Below are positions 34,727-43,643 of a stretch of DNA of 64,000 bases, one piece after another; positions within the stretch are counted from its first letter, which is position 1, and the number at the start of each line of letters is the position of its first letter. The translations under genes and the position numbers were made by a program. Source of the stretch: Thermococcus gorgonarius (GTDB taxonomy: Archaea > Methanobacteriota_B > Thermococci > Thermococcales > Thermococcaceae); contig NZ_CP014855.1 in the NCBI RefSeq assembly GCF_002214385.1, forward strand, positions 1,488,001-1,552,000, in the 5' to 3' direction. Under the pieces are notes generated by a model that saw only the letters and a list, made by a program, of their open reading frames with translations, was not told the DNA's origin and did no database searches.

Positions 34727-34993
34727 TCAGCCACCACTTACCGGCGGAAAGAGGGCCACGATATCACCATCTTTCAATATTTCGTCGAACCTCACGTAAC
34801 GGCCGTTTCTGGAGACGTTGACATCGGCGAGATCATCGTCCTCGGCGAAGACCTCATTTTTGAGGACCGGATGCAGCTCCTTGAGCTTTTCAATGAGATC
34901 CCTGACAGTAGCCCCCTCCGGGAGTTCTACCTCTTCCTCACCCTTCCCAACCAGGGAGCGGTATCTGGCGAAGTATCTTACCGTGACCTTCAT
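34727..34993 (-). CDS. MoaD/ThiS family ubiquitin-like protein
   Basis: 88 residues from ATG 34993 behind GGTGAGG. Beta-grasp sequence MKVTVRYFARYRSLVGKGEEE and IVALFPPVSGG with the terminal Gly-Gly required for adenylation and thiocarboxylate formation or protein conjugation. Likely sulfur carrier for molybdopterin (tungstopterin) synthesis; tungsten enzymes are abundant in Thermococcales. A SAMP-like role is possible. It abuts the previous convergent gene without spacer. Confidence 0.88.
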   Translation of the reverse strand: MKVTVRYFARYRSLVGKGEEEVELPEGATVRDLIEKLKELHPVLKNEVFAEDDDLADVNVSRNGRYVRFDEILKDGDIVALFPPVSGG

Positions 34994-35098
34994 AATCCTC
35001 ACCAAAACAGGGTCGTGAGATGCCTTAAAAAACGTTTTCAAAGAAGTTTAAAAAGAGTTTAGATGCCCTTAAAGGGCGTGAGAAGTGAGACCAAACCA

Positions 35099-35314
35099 TC
35101 AGATAACTTGTGCAAATGCAAACTTCCTCTTAACTGAGTTGATAACGATATCAACTTCGTCTCCAACTTGAGTGTTCGGGACGAATATAACGAACCCCTT
35201 TATCTTGGCGATGCCATCACCGCCCTTTCCGAGGCTCTCGATCTTAACCCTGTATCTCTCCCCGACCTTAACGGGGGCTTCCTGTCCATATCCACCAAAT
35301 CTATCTCCATACAT
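35099..35314 (-). CDS. TRAM domain RNA-binding protein
   Basis: 71 residues from ATG 35314 behind GGTGTTGG. After a Gly/Arg-rich start ([10 protein letters not shown]) a single TRAM/OB fold fills the protein: [39 protein letters not shown] and [11 protein letters not shown]. Small archaeal TRAM proteins act as RNA chaperones, a functional counterpart of bacterial cold-shock proteins. Monocistronic. Confidence 0.9.
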   Translation of the reverse strand: MYGDRFGGYGQEAPVKVGERYRVKIESLGKGGDGIAKIKGFVIFVPNTQVGDEVDIVINSVKRKFAFAQVI

Positions 35315-35411
35315 ATCCAACACCAACTCTTTCAACTTTCAGGGCTCCCTCGAAAGACTCCGAGAAGAGTCCCAATAGTGGGTTGGTCGGAGGGTATATA
35401 AAGGTTTGCAT

Positions 35412-35870
35412 TCACTGACCCGGAGCAAAGGCTATTTTTTCGACAAGCTCTACGACCTTTGGAATCGCTCTCTCAACCTCATCGCTCAGCTCCATACCGA
35501 GGTCTATCTCCTTTGCAACAACGCCAATGAAGTGGATATCCACCTTTGCGAGCCTTTCATCGAGCGCCATCAGGAGCTTGAGCCCGTCTATCGCACCCAT
35601 GAAGTGGGCGCTCCTTATCTCGGCCTTCAGCTTCTCGAATACCTCATCTCCCCGGAGGTGGATTATCTCGCCTGGCTTCAGCTTATCGCTCAAAATCGCG
35701 TCAATGATGATAATCCTATCTTCCCCGCCGTAGTGGCTTGCGAGCCTGAATATATCGGTCCCAACCTCGAGGACGTTGTAACCCTTCTCGAGCAGGATTC
35801 TGCCTGCCTTAAGCCCAACGCCGTCGTCCCTCATGAGTTCGTTTCCCAGGGCGAGGATTAGGGTTCTCAT
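35412..35870 (-). CDS. Hydrogenase maturation protease (HyaD/HybD/HycI family)
   Basis: 152 residues. ILALGNELMRDDGVG at the N terminus includes E11 and D16, which bind Ni in the immature large subunit; AHFMGAIDGLKLLMAL contains the later metal-binding His. The enzyme removes the C-terminal peptide of a NiFe-hydrogenase large subunit after metal insertion. It lies 0.9 kb from hydA and in the same orientation, so HydA (ending SVHVARL) or MbhL (ending IGASCSR) is the likely substrate. Promoter CGTATATATAAAG (minus strand, 35923-35935). Confidence 0.9.
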   Translation of the reverse strand: MRTLILALGNELMRDDGVGLKAGRILLEKGYNVLEVGTDIFRLASHYGGEDRIIIIDAILSDKLKPGEIIHLRGDEVFEKLKAEIRSAHFMGAIDGLKLLMALDERLAKVDIHFIGVVAKEIDLGMELSDEVERAIPKVVELVEKIAFAPGQ

Positions 35871-35981
35871 GCGTTCCCCTCACTAGCTTTTTAGAGAACG
35901 TTTATGAAGTTTGCCAAAATCTTTATATATACGAGCCGCAGTTGTTAAAGTAGTATAAACTTGGGGATGAGGTGTGTTCCA

Positions 35982-36722
35982 ATGGTAAGGAAGATTGTCG
36001 CCCTGGTTCTCATTCTGACCGTTTTCTCGGCTGGATGTCTCGTGCAGATTGGGAGTAAGCCTTCAGCTTCACGAGGGTTCTCCGTCAACGTAACGGCGGC
36101 TCCCTTTAACGTTCCCGTCAACATAACGGCCGTTATGGTTAACGTCAGTGTCAACTTCGTAGGCTACCGCCACTTAACCGTCCACTACTCCTATCCCGTG
36201 ATATTCATAAAGGTCGGAGGGTCTGTTTACAACGTCTCGACCTTCAGGCTCTCGAACGACGTTTACATGGTCCCCTCGTACTCGATTCCCGCTTACGAGC
36301 ACAATGAATCCGGCGTGCCTCTTTCACTGACAGCGTTCCTGAACAACGGTTCAATAGTCCTCGTGGACATAGAGGTCTCTGGCGTTCCCAACGAAACTGT
36401 TGATATGGTCGTCAACTACGAGGTCGAGAAGAACGGAACTCATTACGTTGTGAGGCCCCTTGGCTGGTCTTTGGAGAAAATAACCCTCTGGGGCGAGGTG
36501 TTTAACCTTGCTATGGAGTTACACGAGCCCATTCAGATTGCCAACGCACCCGCGGTCAGGTTCGTAAACGGCACCTATATTGTTCCTTCCGTATGCAAGG
36601 TCAAGAATGGGAACACTGTTGTCAGCTATAAGTATTCGATTGGGGATGTTTACATAGTTGGGCCCGCAGGAAGGGGCTTCGTTGGCAAGGTTTACTTCCC
36701 GTGTGAGAAGATGAGTGAGTGA
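35982..36722 (+). CDS. Lipoprotein of unknown function
   Basis: 246 residues from ATG 35982 behind GAGGTG. Signal helix and lipobox FSAGC near residue 18 predict a lipid-anchored outer-surface protein. The rest is beta-rich with many N-x-S/T sites (NVTAAPFNV, NITAVMVNVSVNF). No family recognised. It shares an AT-rich divergent promoter region (35921-35935) with the hydrogenase maturation protease and ends 42 bases from the convergent hyd operon. Confidence 0.78.
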   Translation: MVRKIVALVLILTVFSAGCLVQIGSKPSASRGFSVNVTAAPFNVPVNITAVMVNVSVNFVGYRHLTVHYSYPVIFIKVGGSVYNVSTFRLSNDVYMVPSYSIPAYEHNESGVPLSLTAFLNNGSIVLVDIEVSGVPNETVDMVVNYEVEKNGTHYVVRPLGWSLEKITLWGEVFNLAMELHEPIQIANAPAVRFVNGTYIVPSVCKVKNGNTVVSYKYSIGDVYIVGPAGRGFVGKVYFPCEKMSE

Positions 36723-36743
36723 TTTTCCTTTCTCTTTATAATT

Positions 36744-36762
36744 ATCGTCAAAAAAGTTGAGA
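36744..36762 (-). terminator. Probable terminator of the hyd operon
   Basis: On the minus strand CTCAACTTTTTTGACG begins a few bases after the hydA stop at 36765; the T6 run fits archaeal termination. Confidence 0.5.
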
Positions 36763-36764
36763 GG

Positions 36765-38057
36765 TCAAAGCCTCGCCACGTGCACCGAACAGGAGATGCA
36801 CGGGTCGTAGGCCCTAACTACCATTTCCGTGAGGAGTTTGAGCTTCTCCGGGTCGTCGTTGTAGTGCTTCTCCGCCATCATCCTGACGTGTTGCTCCATC
36901 ATTGCCAGGTTGAACGCTGTCGGCGTTATGATGTCCGCGTAGGAAACCCTTCCGTTCTCAACGTTGAGAGCATACACCAGCACTCCGCGCGGTGCTTCCG
37001 TCGTGGAAACGCCGAAGCCGTCCCTTATCTCGACCTCGTCCCTGGCCTTGATGGGCCACTTCGCCAGGGCCTCGTCTATGAGGTCTATCGCCCTCTCCGT
37101 GAAGTAGACGAGCTCGAGGGCTTGAGCTAAGTTGTTGGCGAATGGGTTGGTTGCTCTAAGCAGGTCTTTGTGGGCCTCGTAGAGCTCCTTAGCCTTCCCG
37201 TAGAGAAGCGAAGCGTTATTGACGAGGCGCGATATGGCTCCAACCATGAAGGGCTTTTCTCTATAGACGCTGTGCTTGGCGAAGCTGTGTTCAACCACGA
37301 ACTCCTTTATGTGCTCCTTATACTCTTCACTCGGGAACTCGTTGCCGTCGCTCGCCTTGAGGTAGTCGCCGTAGATTCCATAAACATCATTTCTCGGCTT
37401 CACAGCTATGTGGGTTATCGGCCCCTCAACCTCCTCGTACTGCTCCAGCTTGGTGAAGAGCTCGAAGGTGTATTCAGCCTTCGGAAGGGCTTCCTTAAGG
37501 CGCTTCTTCATCGTCTCGAGGACGCTTTTGTCAGGAAGCTTTCCGAAACCGCCCATTATTGCGTTCTCTTGGTGGATTGCTCTGCTTCCTAGCTCGTCCA
37601 TCATCCATGAGCCGAGGTTTTTGAGGTCGAGCGCTATGCTGATTTCTTTCTTGTATTCCTCAACCATGTGGAGCGGTCCTGAGTAGCCGAGATAGTCCGG
37701 GAGCACCAAGAGGTAGAGGTGCAGGGCGTGGCTCTCTATCATGTCTCCTATGTAGAGAACCTCCCTCAAAGCCTGTATCTCCTCGCGCGGGGTGAAGCCG
37801 ACGGCCTTTTCCGCCGCTTCAACCGCGGTGAGCTTGTGGGCAACGGAACAGAAGGAGCATATCCTCGGGTAGATTGCAAGTGCCTCGTCGACCTTCTTGC
37901 CGAGGGATATCGCCTCGAAGAAGCGTGGCCCCTCTATGATGTTGAGCTTGACCTCCTTGACGCCGTCGTCGCCGACGACTATCTCAACTCCTCCTTTGCC
38001 TTCAACCCTCGCTATGTGGTCAATGGTGATTGGAAGGTAGACGTTCTTCATGCTCAT
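36765..38057 (-). CDS. hydA: Cytosolic NiFe hydrogenase (sulfhydrogenase I) alpha/large subunit
   Basis: 430 residues from 38057; starting two codons later (38051) gives the 428 residues and MKN start recalled for the P. furiosus protein. Ni-Fe site ligands: RICSFC near residue 67 and DPCISC near residue 420. It binds the NiFe(CN)2CO centre and interconverts H2 with protons, using NADP(H) through the other subunits, and can reduce sulfur/polysulfide. Its start overlaps hydD (ATGA). Last gene of hydBGDA; the C-terminal SVHVARL lies after the last Cys, where a maturation protease acts. Confidence 0.96.
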   Translation of the reverse strand: MSMKNVYLPITIDHIARVEGKGGVEIVVGDDGVKEVKLNIIEGPRFFEAISLGKKVDEALAIYPRICSFCSVAHKLTAVEAAEKAVGFTPREEIQALREVLYIGDMIESHALHLYLLVLPDYLGYSGPLHMVEEYKKEISIALDLKNLGSWMMDELGSRAIHQENAIMGGFGKLPDKSVLETMKKRLKEALPKAEYTFELFTKLEQYEEVEGPITHIAVKPRNDVYGIYGDYLKASDGNEFPSEEYKEHIKEFVVEHSFAKHSVYREKPFMVGAISRLVNNASLLYGKAKELYEAHKDLLRATNPFANNLAQALELVYFTERAIDLIDEALAKWPIKARDEVEIRDGFGVSTTEAPRGVLVYALNVENGRVSYADIITPTAFNLAMMEQHVRMMAEKHYNDDPEKLKLLTEMVVRAYDPCISCSVHVARL

Positions 38058-38860
38058 TCTTTCACCTCCTGGAAGACCTTCTCAACCATTTCCTCGAGCT
38101 TCGGGTTGTGGGCGTTGAATATCTTCATGCGCTCAAGGATTTCCTCCTTGGTTAGACCTTTCTCCTTGAATACCCTCGCGAGGGAGTCGAACCAGGCAAC
38201 GTCATAGCCTATCGCTCCCCTGCAACCTATACATGCTATTCCGTAGGCGGGACAGCGGGCGTTACAGCCAGCCCTCGTGAGCGGGCCGAGGCAGGGTTCT
38301 CCCTTCTCAAGGAGCACGCAGGAGTTCCCGTTCAGGCGGCACTCAAGGCAGACGGGATAGTCAATGTCCTCGGGCCACGAGCCTATTAGGAGGGTTCCGA
38401 GGGCGTAGATGAAGTCCTTTTTCTCCGGCGGACAGCCGTAGATTTTGTAATCGACCTTGATGTAGTTCTCCACTGGCTCGGCCATCTTCGGCTGGAACTT
38501 GACCTTTCCGTCACCGTAGACGGTCTTCCATAGCTCTTCAAGGTCTTTGTCTTTCTCCCAGCTCTGGACACCGCCCTGAGTGGCGCAGGCACCGACAGCA
38601 ACGACTATCTTCGCGTTCTCGCGGATTTTCTTAACCAGTTCAATCTCCTCCTCCGTCGAAACGCTCCCCTCGATGAGGGCTATGTCAACGGGCTCGACTT
38701 CCTTGCTGTCCCTTTCGAGCATGTACCAGCAGACGATTTCGACGTTCGGGATGAGTTGAAGGAGCTCGTCCATCATGGCGAACTGGAGCTGACATCCGTA
38801 GCATGAGGTGAGGGCGTAAAACCCGATGCGAACTTTTCCGTTTCCTTCCATCTCCATCAC
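38054..38860 (-). CDS. hydD: Sulfhydrogenase I delta/small subunit
   Basis: 268 residues from ATG 38860; internal starts a few codons on (before [13 protein letters not shown]) are possible. Fe-S ligands: TSCYGCQ at the N terminus, [17 protein letters not shown] and a C-terminal run of Cys ([33 protein letters not shown]) for the relay of three 4Fe-4S clusters. It carries electrons between the NiFe site in HydA and HydG/HydB. Overlaps hydA by ATGA and follows hydG with a one-base gap. Confidence 0.95.
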   Translation of the reverse strand: MMEMEGNGKVRIGFYALTSCYGCQLQFAMMDELLQLIPNVEIVCWYMLERDSKEVEPVDIALIEGSVSTEEEIELVKKIRENAKIVVAVGACATQGGVQSWEKDKDLEELWKTVYGDGKVKFQPKMAEPVENYIKVDYKIYGCPPEKKDFIYALGTLLIGSWPEDIDYPVCLECRLNGNSCVLLEKGEPCLGPLTRAGCNARCPAYGIACIGCRGAIGYDVAWFDSLARVFKEKGLTKEEILERMKIFNAHNPKLEEMVEKVFQEVKE

Positions 38861-38861
38861 C

Positions 38862-39746
38862 TCAGTCCAGCAGTCCCGGGGTCGATACTATGTCGAAGTA
38901 CGTGAAGACCGGGCCGTCCTTGCAGATGTACTTCCAGCTGGTGCTCGTTCCGACGTTGCAGTGGCCGCATTTTCCTATTCCACACTTCATCTTCCTCTCA
39001 AGGGTTACGTAGATGTTCTCTGGCCTGTAACCGTAGTTGATGAGCGCCTCGAAGACAGACTTGTACATCCTCGGCGGGCCACATATGGCCACTGCCGTGT
39101 TCTTCGGGTTGGTGTTCGCCTCAGGAATGAAATTCTGAGGCCTTCCGTGTAGGCCGGGCCAGTCGGGATCGCGCGTAACGCTCTGGATTATCTTGACGTT
39201 CTCAGCTTCAGCTAAGTCTTTCATCGCCTCAAGCTCCTTGTAGAAGAGGAGGTCCTTCCCATAGCGGGCGGTGTTGATAAAGGTTATGTTGCCGTACTTC
39301 CAGCGGTTGTCCATTGCATAGAGGAAGACGCTCCTGAGCGGTGCCGTTCCGAGGCCAGCGGCTATGAGAAGCAGATCCATGCCCTCCCACTCATCAACGG
39401 GGAAGCCGTTTCCATAGGGACCGCGGACGAGGACTGTATCACCGGGCTTGAGCCTGTGTATTACTGTGGTAACCCTCCCGGCCCTTCTGATGCACAGCTC
39501 GAAGAAGCCCCTCCTCATCGCTGATGAACATATGCTTATCGGCACTTCTCCAACTCCGGGGATTGTAAGCTGGACGAACTGTCCAGGCCTGAAGGTCCAG
39601 TTTTCGGCGAGTTCGGGGTCTTCGAAGCGGAACAGGAAGAGCTTCTCTGTTTCGGTGAGCGGGTAAACCTTGAGCACCTTTACCCTGTGAAGGGTGTAAG
39701 GATTATCGTTGGGCATCATTATCTCCTTCGGGAGAACCATGCTCAC
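38862..39746 (-). CDS. hydG: Sulfhydrogenase I gamma subunit (FAD/NADPH oxidoreductase)
   Basis: 294 residues of the ferredoxin-NADP reductase fold. FAD site VPISICSS, Rossmann segments [13 protein letters not shown] and [12 protein letters not shown] for NADP(H), and a C-terminal 2Fe-2S motif CGIGKCGHC with a further C in YIC. The subunit exchanges electrons between NADP(H) and the Fe-S chain. Start codon at 39746 overlaps the hydB stop (4 bases). Confidence 0.95.
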   Translation of the reverse strand: MSMVLPKEIMMPNDNPYTLHRVKVLKVYPLTETEKLFLFRFEDPELAENWTFRPGQFVQLTIPGVGEVPISICSSAMRRGFFELCIRRAGRVTTVIHRLKPGDTVLVRGPYGNGFPVDEWEGMDLLLIAAGLGTAPLRSVFLYAMDNRWKYGNITFINTARYGKDLLFYKELEAMKDLAEAENVKIIQSVTRDPDWPGLHGRPQNFIPEANTNPKNTAVAICGPPRMYKSVFEALINYGYRPENIYVTLERKMKCGIGKCGHCNVGTSTSWKYICKDGPVFTYFDIVSTPGLLD

Positions 39747-40846
39747 AGCTCATCCCCCCTTATCTTAGTGGCGTAGGCGAATCCCTTCTTCGGAATCTCT
39801 TCGGTTATTTCAGGCGGACAGGACTTCTCCTCAAGCCCCATTATCGTGCGCAGGTTCCTGACAAAGCTTATGCCAGCCGGACAGAAGGCAGTACAGCGGC
39901 CACAGCCGACGCAGTAGCTTATACCCAGCTTCTCGTTGTAGGAATTCTTGCAGAGGTATCGGTTCCTGAAGCGGGCCTTCTTTGTCGGCCTGAAGTTGTG
40001 CCCGCCGGCGACAAGCCCATGGCTCCTGAACTGACAGGAGTCCCAGCGCCTCTCACGGTAGCCAGTGTTTCCGTCGAGGTTTACTATGTCCTGCACCTCG
40101 TAGCAACGGCAGGTTGGGCAGGTTGTGTTGCATATCCCGCACGCGAGGCAGATGTCAGCCTGCTCGTCCCACATGGGGTGCTCCATCTCGAGCTCAAGGA
40201 GATACCTGAGGTTGCTCCAGTCCTCGTGGTACTTGAAGGCATTACTCCTTTTGTTCTCGAAGTCGCGGAAGTTGCATATGTCCTCCGTCGTTACTTCCTC
40301 AAAGAGCTTGATGTTCTTGTCCACTATCCTGTGGCCGGTTGGTGTTCCAACGCGGACGAGCCATCCATCCGGAAGCTCGTGGAGGAAGAGGTCGAAGCCG
40401 TCGTCTGCAAAATCTGTCTCCCTGAGGTTGCAGAAGCAGTACTCATCGGGCATACAGCTTATTCCGATGATGATGCCCTTCTCCCTACGAGCCTTGTAAT
40501 ACTTGTCTGGGAGTTCGTCAAGGTAGATAGTGTCGAGAATCTTCAGCCCGTGAATGTCGCAGGCGTGGACTCCGAAGAGCACGAAGGGCTCGACGTCCTC
40601 AAGGACCTCTTTGTATTCGGCTTTCTTTATGTCGAACTCAAAGAGCTTCTCCCTCGGCTTGAAGAAGAACTTCTTCGGCGGCATTATCGTCCTGTTGTAG
40701 TGGAACTCGACATTCCTGACGTCGTCTATCTCCCTGAAGTCGTAGAACTTCTCTGAGATCTTAACCGGGGCATAGAGCTTACCCCAATCCTTGAGCCTTT
40801 CGAGGAAGGTGTAGGTGTTCTCGGCCGGAAGCTTAACGTACCTCAA
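39743..40846 (-). CDS. hydB: Sulfhydrogenase I beta subunit (Fe-S protein), first gene of hydBGDA
   Basis: 367 residues from TTG 40846. This start is chosen because AGGAGGTGG lies 6 bases upstream and because [12 protein letters not shown] matches the known SHI beta N terminus; the in-frame GTG at 40855 falls inside the ribosome site. Two 4Fe-4S ferredoxin motifs: [14 protein letters not shown] near residue 230 and [12 protein letters not shown] near residue 315. It links HydG to HydD. Expression should be controlled by SurR through the site at 40945-40961. Confidence 0.95.
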   Translation of the reverse strand: MRYVKLPAENTYTFLERLKDWGKLYAPVKISEKFYDFREIDDVRNVEFHYNRTIMPPKKFFFKPREKLFEFDIKKAEYKEVLEDVEPFVLFGVHACDIHGLKILDTIYLDELPDKYYKARREKGIIIGISCMPDEYCFCNLRETDFADDGFDLFLHELPDGWLVRVGTPTGHRIVDKNIKLFEEVTTEDICNFRDFENKRSNAFKYHEDWSNLRYLLELEMEHPMWDEQADICLACGICNTTCPTCRCYEVQDIVNLDGNTGYRERRWDSCQFRSHGLVAGGHNFRPTKKARFRNRYLCKNSYNEKLGISYCVGCGRCTAFCPAGISFVRNLRTIMGLEEKSCPPEITEEIPKKGFAYATKIRGDEL

Positions 40847-40928
40847 ACCAACCACCTCCTATGAACATAAGCGTACACGTGCACATTTCCGTTCCCTCAA
40901 TAGAGACTCGGCTGAGGACTAAAAAAGC

Positions 40929-40961
40929 ATTTTTAAACCCGAAAATTGTAAACCAAAGGTT
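40929..40961 (-). promoter_or_regulatory. hyd promoter with SurR-type site
   Basis: On the minus strand the TATA element GTTTAAAAAT lies at 40929-40938. Just upstream, 40945-40961 reads on the plus strand ATT-GTA-AAC-CAAAG-GTT, one mismatch from the SurR consensus GTT-n3-AAC-n5-GTT. Its position directly above the BRE suits activation of hyd by reduced SurR, as known from Pyrococcus furiosus. Confidence 0.75.
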
Positions 40962-41024
40962 GAAGATCGCATTTCCACGGAGAGAAGCGCGGACAAAACT
41001 TCTTAGGATACCCTAACTCACATA

Positions 41025-41094
41025 AACCTTTGGTTTACAACGGTCAGTTTCCTACCTTTTTTTGCCAAATTGAGCTTTGGAAAAGCGTTTTAAG
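41025..41094 (+). promoter_or_regulatory. mbh promoter with double SurR site
   Basis: 41025-41049 reads AAC-CTTTG-GTT-TAC-AAC-GGTCA-GTT, which contains the SurR consensus GTT-n3-AAC-n5-GTT in both orientations. The TATA element GCGTTTTAAG follows at 41085-41094. The first 16 bases (41025-41040) are the exact reverse complement of 40946-40961 in the hyd site. Confidence 0.8.
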
Positions 41095-41151
41095 TCGCGA
41101 GGGGAACTTATCATTGGGAGTAGCTAAAAACCGGAAGTTGGAGGTGGTAGT

Positions 41152-41655
41152 TTGCCTTTCATTGTCGCATTTATACTGAGCTACCTGCTGTGGCTTGTAC
41201 TGACTGCAGGGACGAACGGCCTGCTCTGGAGCACGCAGGAGCTGATAGCTGGACTGATATTTTCGCTGATAGTGGCCTATGCGACGAGAGATGTCATCGG
41301 CGAAAAGGCAGGAAGGTTCCTGAACCCGGCAAAGTGGATCGGCTTCATAGCCTATTCACCGGTCCTCTTCTGGGGAATGGTCAAAGCTAATCTCCAGGTT
41401 GCCTGGCTCGTCATAACCGGAAAGATAAGGCCCGGCATCGTCAGGGTTCCCGTTGACCTCGAAAACGACGCTCAGTACACGATACTGAGCAACTCGATAA
41501 CCCTAACGCCAGGAACGCTGACGGTGGATGCGTGCCCGGAGGAGAAGGCCCTCTACATCCACTGGATAAAGATACCAGAGGGAATGGAGAGGCCTGAGAG
41601 CTCCGAACCCGTTGCCGGGCCCTTTGAGAAGTGGGCGAGGAGGCTGGGAAGATGA
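41152..41655 (+). CDS. mbhA: Membrane-bound hydrogenase subunit MbhA (MrpE-like)
   Basis: 167 residues from TTG 41152; GGAGGTGG at 41140-41147 fixes this start. Two membrane helices, then the MrpE-type domain with PGIVRVPVDLENDAQYT and NSITLTPGTLTV. First gene of the 14-gene mbh operon, which oxidises ferredoxin, evolves H2 and pumps Na+. Promoter with a SurR site lies upstream. The last codons overlap mbhB (ATGATG). Confidence 0.95.
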   Translation: MPFIVAFILSYLLWLVLTAGTNGLLWSTQELIAGLIFSLIVAYATRDVIGEKAGRFLNPAKWIGFIAYSPVLFWGMVKANLQVAWLVITGKIRPGIVRVPVDLENDAQYTILSNSITLTPGTLTVDACPEEKALYIHWIKIPEGMERPESSEPVAGPFEKWARRLGR

Positions 41656-41915
41656 TGGAGCAGGTTTTCTTCTACGCGGCCCTGATAGTCATGGTAGCGG
41701 GCTTCATCTCGATGCTGAGGATAATGCTCGGGCCGAGCGTCCCGGACAGGGTGGTTGGCGTTGACACGCTGAACACCCTCGTGGTTGCCGCAATGATACT
41801 GCTTGGAGCAGCCTACGACAGGACGATCTACATCGACATCGCCATCGTTTACGCCCTGCTGAGCTACATAGGGACCCTCGCCGTAGCGCGCTACCTCCAG
41901 GGGGGATTGTCGTGA
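41652..41915 (+). CDS. mbhB: MbhB (MrpF-like)
   Basis: 87 residues, three membrane helices, with the MrpF motif GPSVPDRVVGVDTLNTLVV near residues 24-42. The ATG at 41652 overlaps the mbhA stop. Part of the Na+/H+ antiporter module of Mbh. Overlaps mbhC by GTGA. Confidence 0.94.
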   Translation: MMEQVFFYAALIVMVAGFISMLRIMLGPSVPDRVVGVDTLNTLVVAAMILLGAAYDRTIYIDIAIVYALLSYIGTLAVARYLQGGLS

Positions 41916-42283
41916 ACTGGGTCGATTACCTCATCTATGCTTTCCTCGCGATCAGCCTGACATTCAACGTGCTGGGAAGCATCGCTTTGCACCGCTTCCC
42001 AGATGTTTACACGAGGCTCCACGGCGCGACCAAGTGCACCACCTTCGGAACTATATTCGCGGTCTTGGCAGTCTTCACCCACGCCCTCTACCAGCTCCAC
42101 GTTACCGGGGACTCGAAGTACCTCCAGATGGCGCTCCACAGCGTCGTCGCTCTGATAGCACTTCTCCTGACGAACCCAGTCGGGGCACACGCTATAGCCA
42201 AGGCGGCCCATTTAAGCGGCTACAAGCCCGCAAAAGCCGTCGTTGACGCCTACGAGGAGAAGCTCGGGGGTGGAAGAGAATGA
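41912..42283 (+). CDS. mbhC: MbhC (MrpG-like)
   Basis: 123 residues from a GTG that overlaps the preceding stop. MrpG signature: LHRFPDVYTRLHGATKCTTFG near residues 27-47, followed by NPVGAHAIAKAAH. Membrane subunit of the antiporter module; ATGA overlap with mbhD. Confidence 0.94.
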   Translation: MNWVDYLIYAFLAISLTFNVLGSIALHRFPDVYTRLHGATKCTTFGTIFAVLAVFTHALYQLHVTGDSKYLQMALHSVVALIALLLTNPVGAHAIAKAAHLSGYKPAKAVVDAYEEKLGGGRE

Positions 42284-42543
42284 ACGCCCTTACCCTTGAC
42301 ATGACGATTCAGGCGATAGTACTCATCGGAGTCCTCATTACGGCCTACCTCACGATTCGCTCCAGGGATTTGCTGGTTGCGGCCTTAATGTCAGCCGCGA
42401 TGAGCCTGCTCCTCAGCCTCGAGTTCTACAGCCTCCACGCTCCCGATGTTGCCATAGCTGAAGCCGCGGTCGGCGCTGGTGTTGTAACAGCCCTGGTCGT
42501 CTACGGAATAGCGAAAACCGAGAGATGGGAGGGGAGAGAATGA
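42280..42543 (+). CDS. mbhD: MbhD (DUF4040, MrpA C-terminal-like)
   Basis: 87 residues with three helices. HAPDVAIAEAAVGAGVVTAL near residues 50-70 is the DUF4040 hallmark; the acidic residues are conserved here, unlike in the copy at 3825. Contributes to the ion path of the antiporter module. Confidence 0.94.
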   Translation: MNALTLDMTIQAIVLIGVLITAYLTIRSRDLLVAALMSAAMSLLLSLEFYSLHAPDVAIAEAAVGAGVVTALVVYGIAKTERWEGRE

Positions 42544-42845
42544 AGAGAACGCTCGCGTACCTATCACTTCTGTTCATCCTCGGGGTCCTCCTCTACGTGG
42601 CTAATCCAAACTACGGCCTCAAGTTCGGGCCGGGCGGAGAGGAGTGGAAGGCCCTCCGCTACACGGACGACTACTACATCACCCACGGGCTTGAGGAAGT
42701 CGGAGGAACCAACATCGTCACGGACATAGTCTTCGACTACCGTGGCTACGATACCATTGGAGAGGCGACGGTTCTCTTTACCGCTATAGCCGGTGCGGTT
42801 GCCCTTTTCAGGCCCTGGAGGAGGGATGGGGATGAGCACCACTGA
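42540..42845 (+). CDS. mbhE: MbhE
   Basis: 101 residues from ATG 42540 (ATGA overlap with mbhD). N-terminal helix, outside loop with YYITHGLEEVGGTNIV, then DFRG-like VFDYRGYDTIGEATVLF and a second helix. The same unit is fused to MnhB in the operon at 4079. Confidence 0.92.
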   Translation: MKRTLAYLSLLFILGVLLYVANPNYGLKFGPGGEEWKALRYTDDYYITHGLEEVGGTNIVTDIVFDYRGYDTIGEATVLFTAIAGAVALFRPWRRDGDEHH

Positions 42846-43287
42846 CGGCGACATGGGGGTTATAGTGAGAACCGGCGCGAGGGCCACGATACCGCTCATA
42901 GGCATATTCGGTGCCTACATAGTCGCACACGGCCACCTGACTCCGGGAGGCGGCTTCCAGGGTGGAGCGACCATAGCTGGAGCCGGAATACTCTTCCTGC
43001 TGGCCTTCGGCCTGGGTGAGATGAAGAGGCACTTCAACAAGAACCTCTACTCGGTCCTTGAGGGAATAGGCGGCCTGGCTTTCCTCGGCGCGGCGATGCT
43101 CGGAATCGGCACGGCATTCTTCTACAACGTCCTCTGGCACAACGGCCCGTTCTTCAACGGAAAACCCGGAACTCTGCTCTCAGCCGGTTACCTGCCGATA
43201 ATGAACCTCGCAGTTGGCCTGAAGGTCTTCACCGGTCTGGTCAGCGCGATGGTCGGCCTGGCCCTTTACAGGAGGTGGAGGAAATGA
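42832..43287 (+). CDS. mbhF: MbhF (MrpB-like)
   Basis: 151 residues from ATG 42832, placed behind GGAGGAGG; ATG 42826 is possible. AHGHLTPGGGFQGGATIAGA is the MnhB/MrpB signature. Four membrane helices. Overlaps the end of mbhE by 14 bases and mbhG by ATGA. Confidence 0.94.
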   Translation: MSTTDGDMGVIVRTGARATIPLIGIFGAYIVAHGHLTPGGGFQGGATIAGAGILFLLAFGLGEMKRHFNKNLYSVLEGIGGLAFLGAAMLGIGTAFFYNVLWHNGPFFNGKPGTLLSAGYLPIMNLAVGLKVFTGLVSAMVGLALYRRWRK

Positions 43288-43643
43288 TACAGTTCCAGTT
43301 CATAACCGCTTTCCTGCTCATAGCGCTTGGAATCTATGCCTTCCTCGCAAAGAGGAACCTGCTCAAGCTGATCCTTGCTTTGGACATCATAGACTCCGGC
43401 ATTCACCTGTTCCTCATAAGCCTCGGCTACAGGATAGAGCTGAACGAAGTTCCGACGGCGCCGATTTACACCGGCTACGAGACGCTGAAAAGCCCGATGG
43501 TCGGCCCTCTGCCACAGGCCCTCGTCCTGACGAGCATAGTCATCGGCGTCTGTGTGCTGGCCCTCGCCGTTGCCCTGACCGTTAATGCCTACCGCCACTA
43601 CGGAACCCTTGACGTGAGAGCTCTCAGGAGGTTGAGGGGATGA
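43284..43643 (+). CDS. mbhG: MbhG (MrpC/NuoK-like)
   Basis: 119 residues from ATG 43284 behind GGAGGTGGAGG. Family signatures: AKRNLLKLILALDIIDSGIH near residues 26-45 and GPLPQALVLTSIVIGVCVLA near residues 74-93. Membrane subunit of the antiporter core. Confidence 0.94.
   Translation: MIQFQFITAFLLIALGIYAFLAKRNLLKLILALDIIDSGIHLFLISLGYRIELNEVPTAPIYTGYETLKSPMVGPLPQALVLTSIVIGVCVLALAVALTVNAYRHYGTLDVRALRRLRG

Noticed and set aside
35064-35080. GCCCTT-A-AAGGGC palindrome between the MoaD and TRAM genes
   Set aside because: Perfect arms but a one-base centre cannot form a hairpin, and there is no promoter next to it; could be chance.
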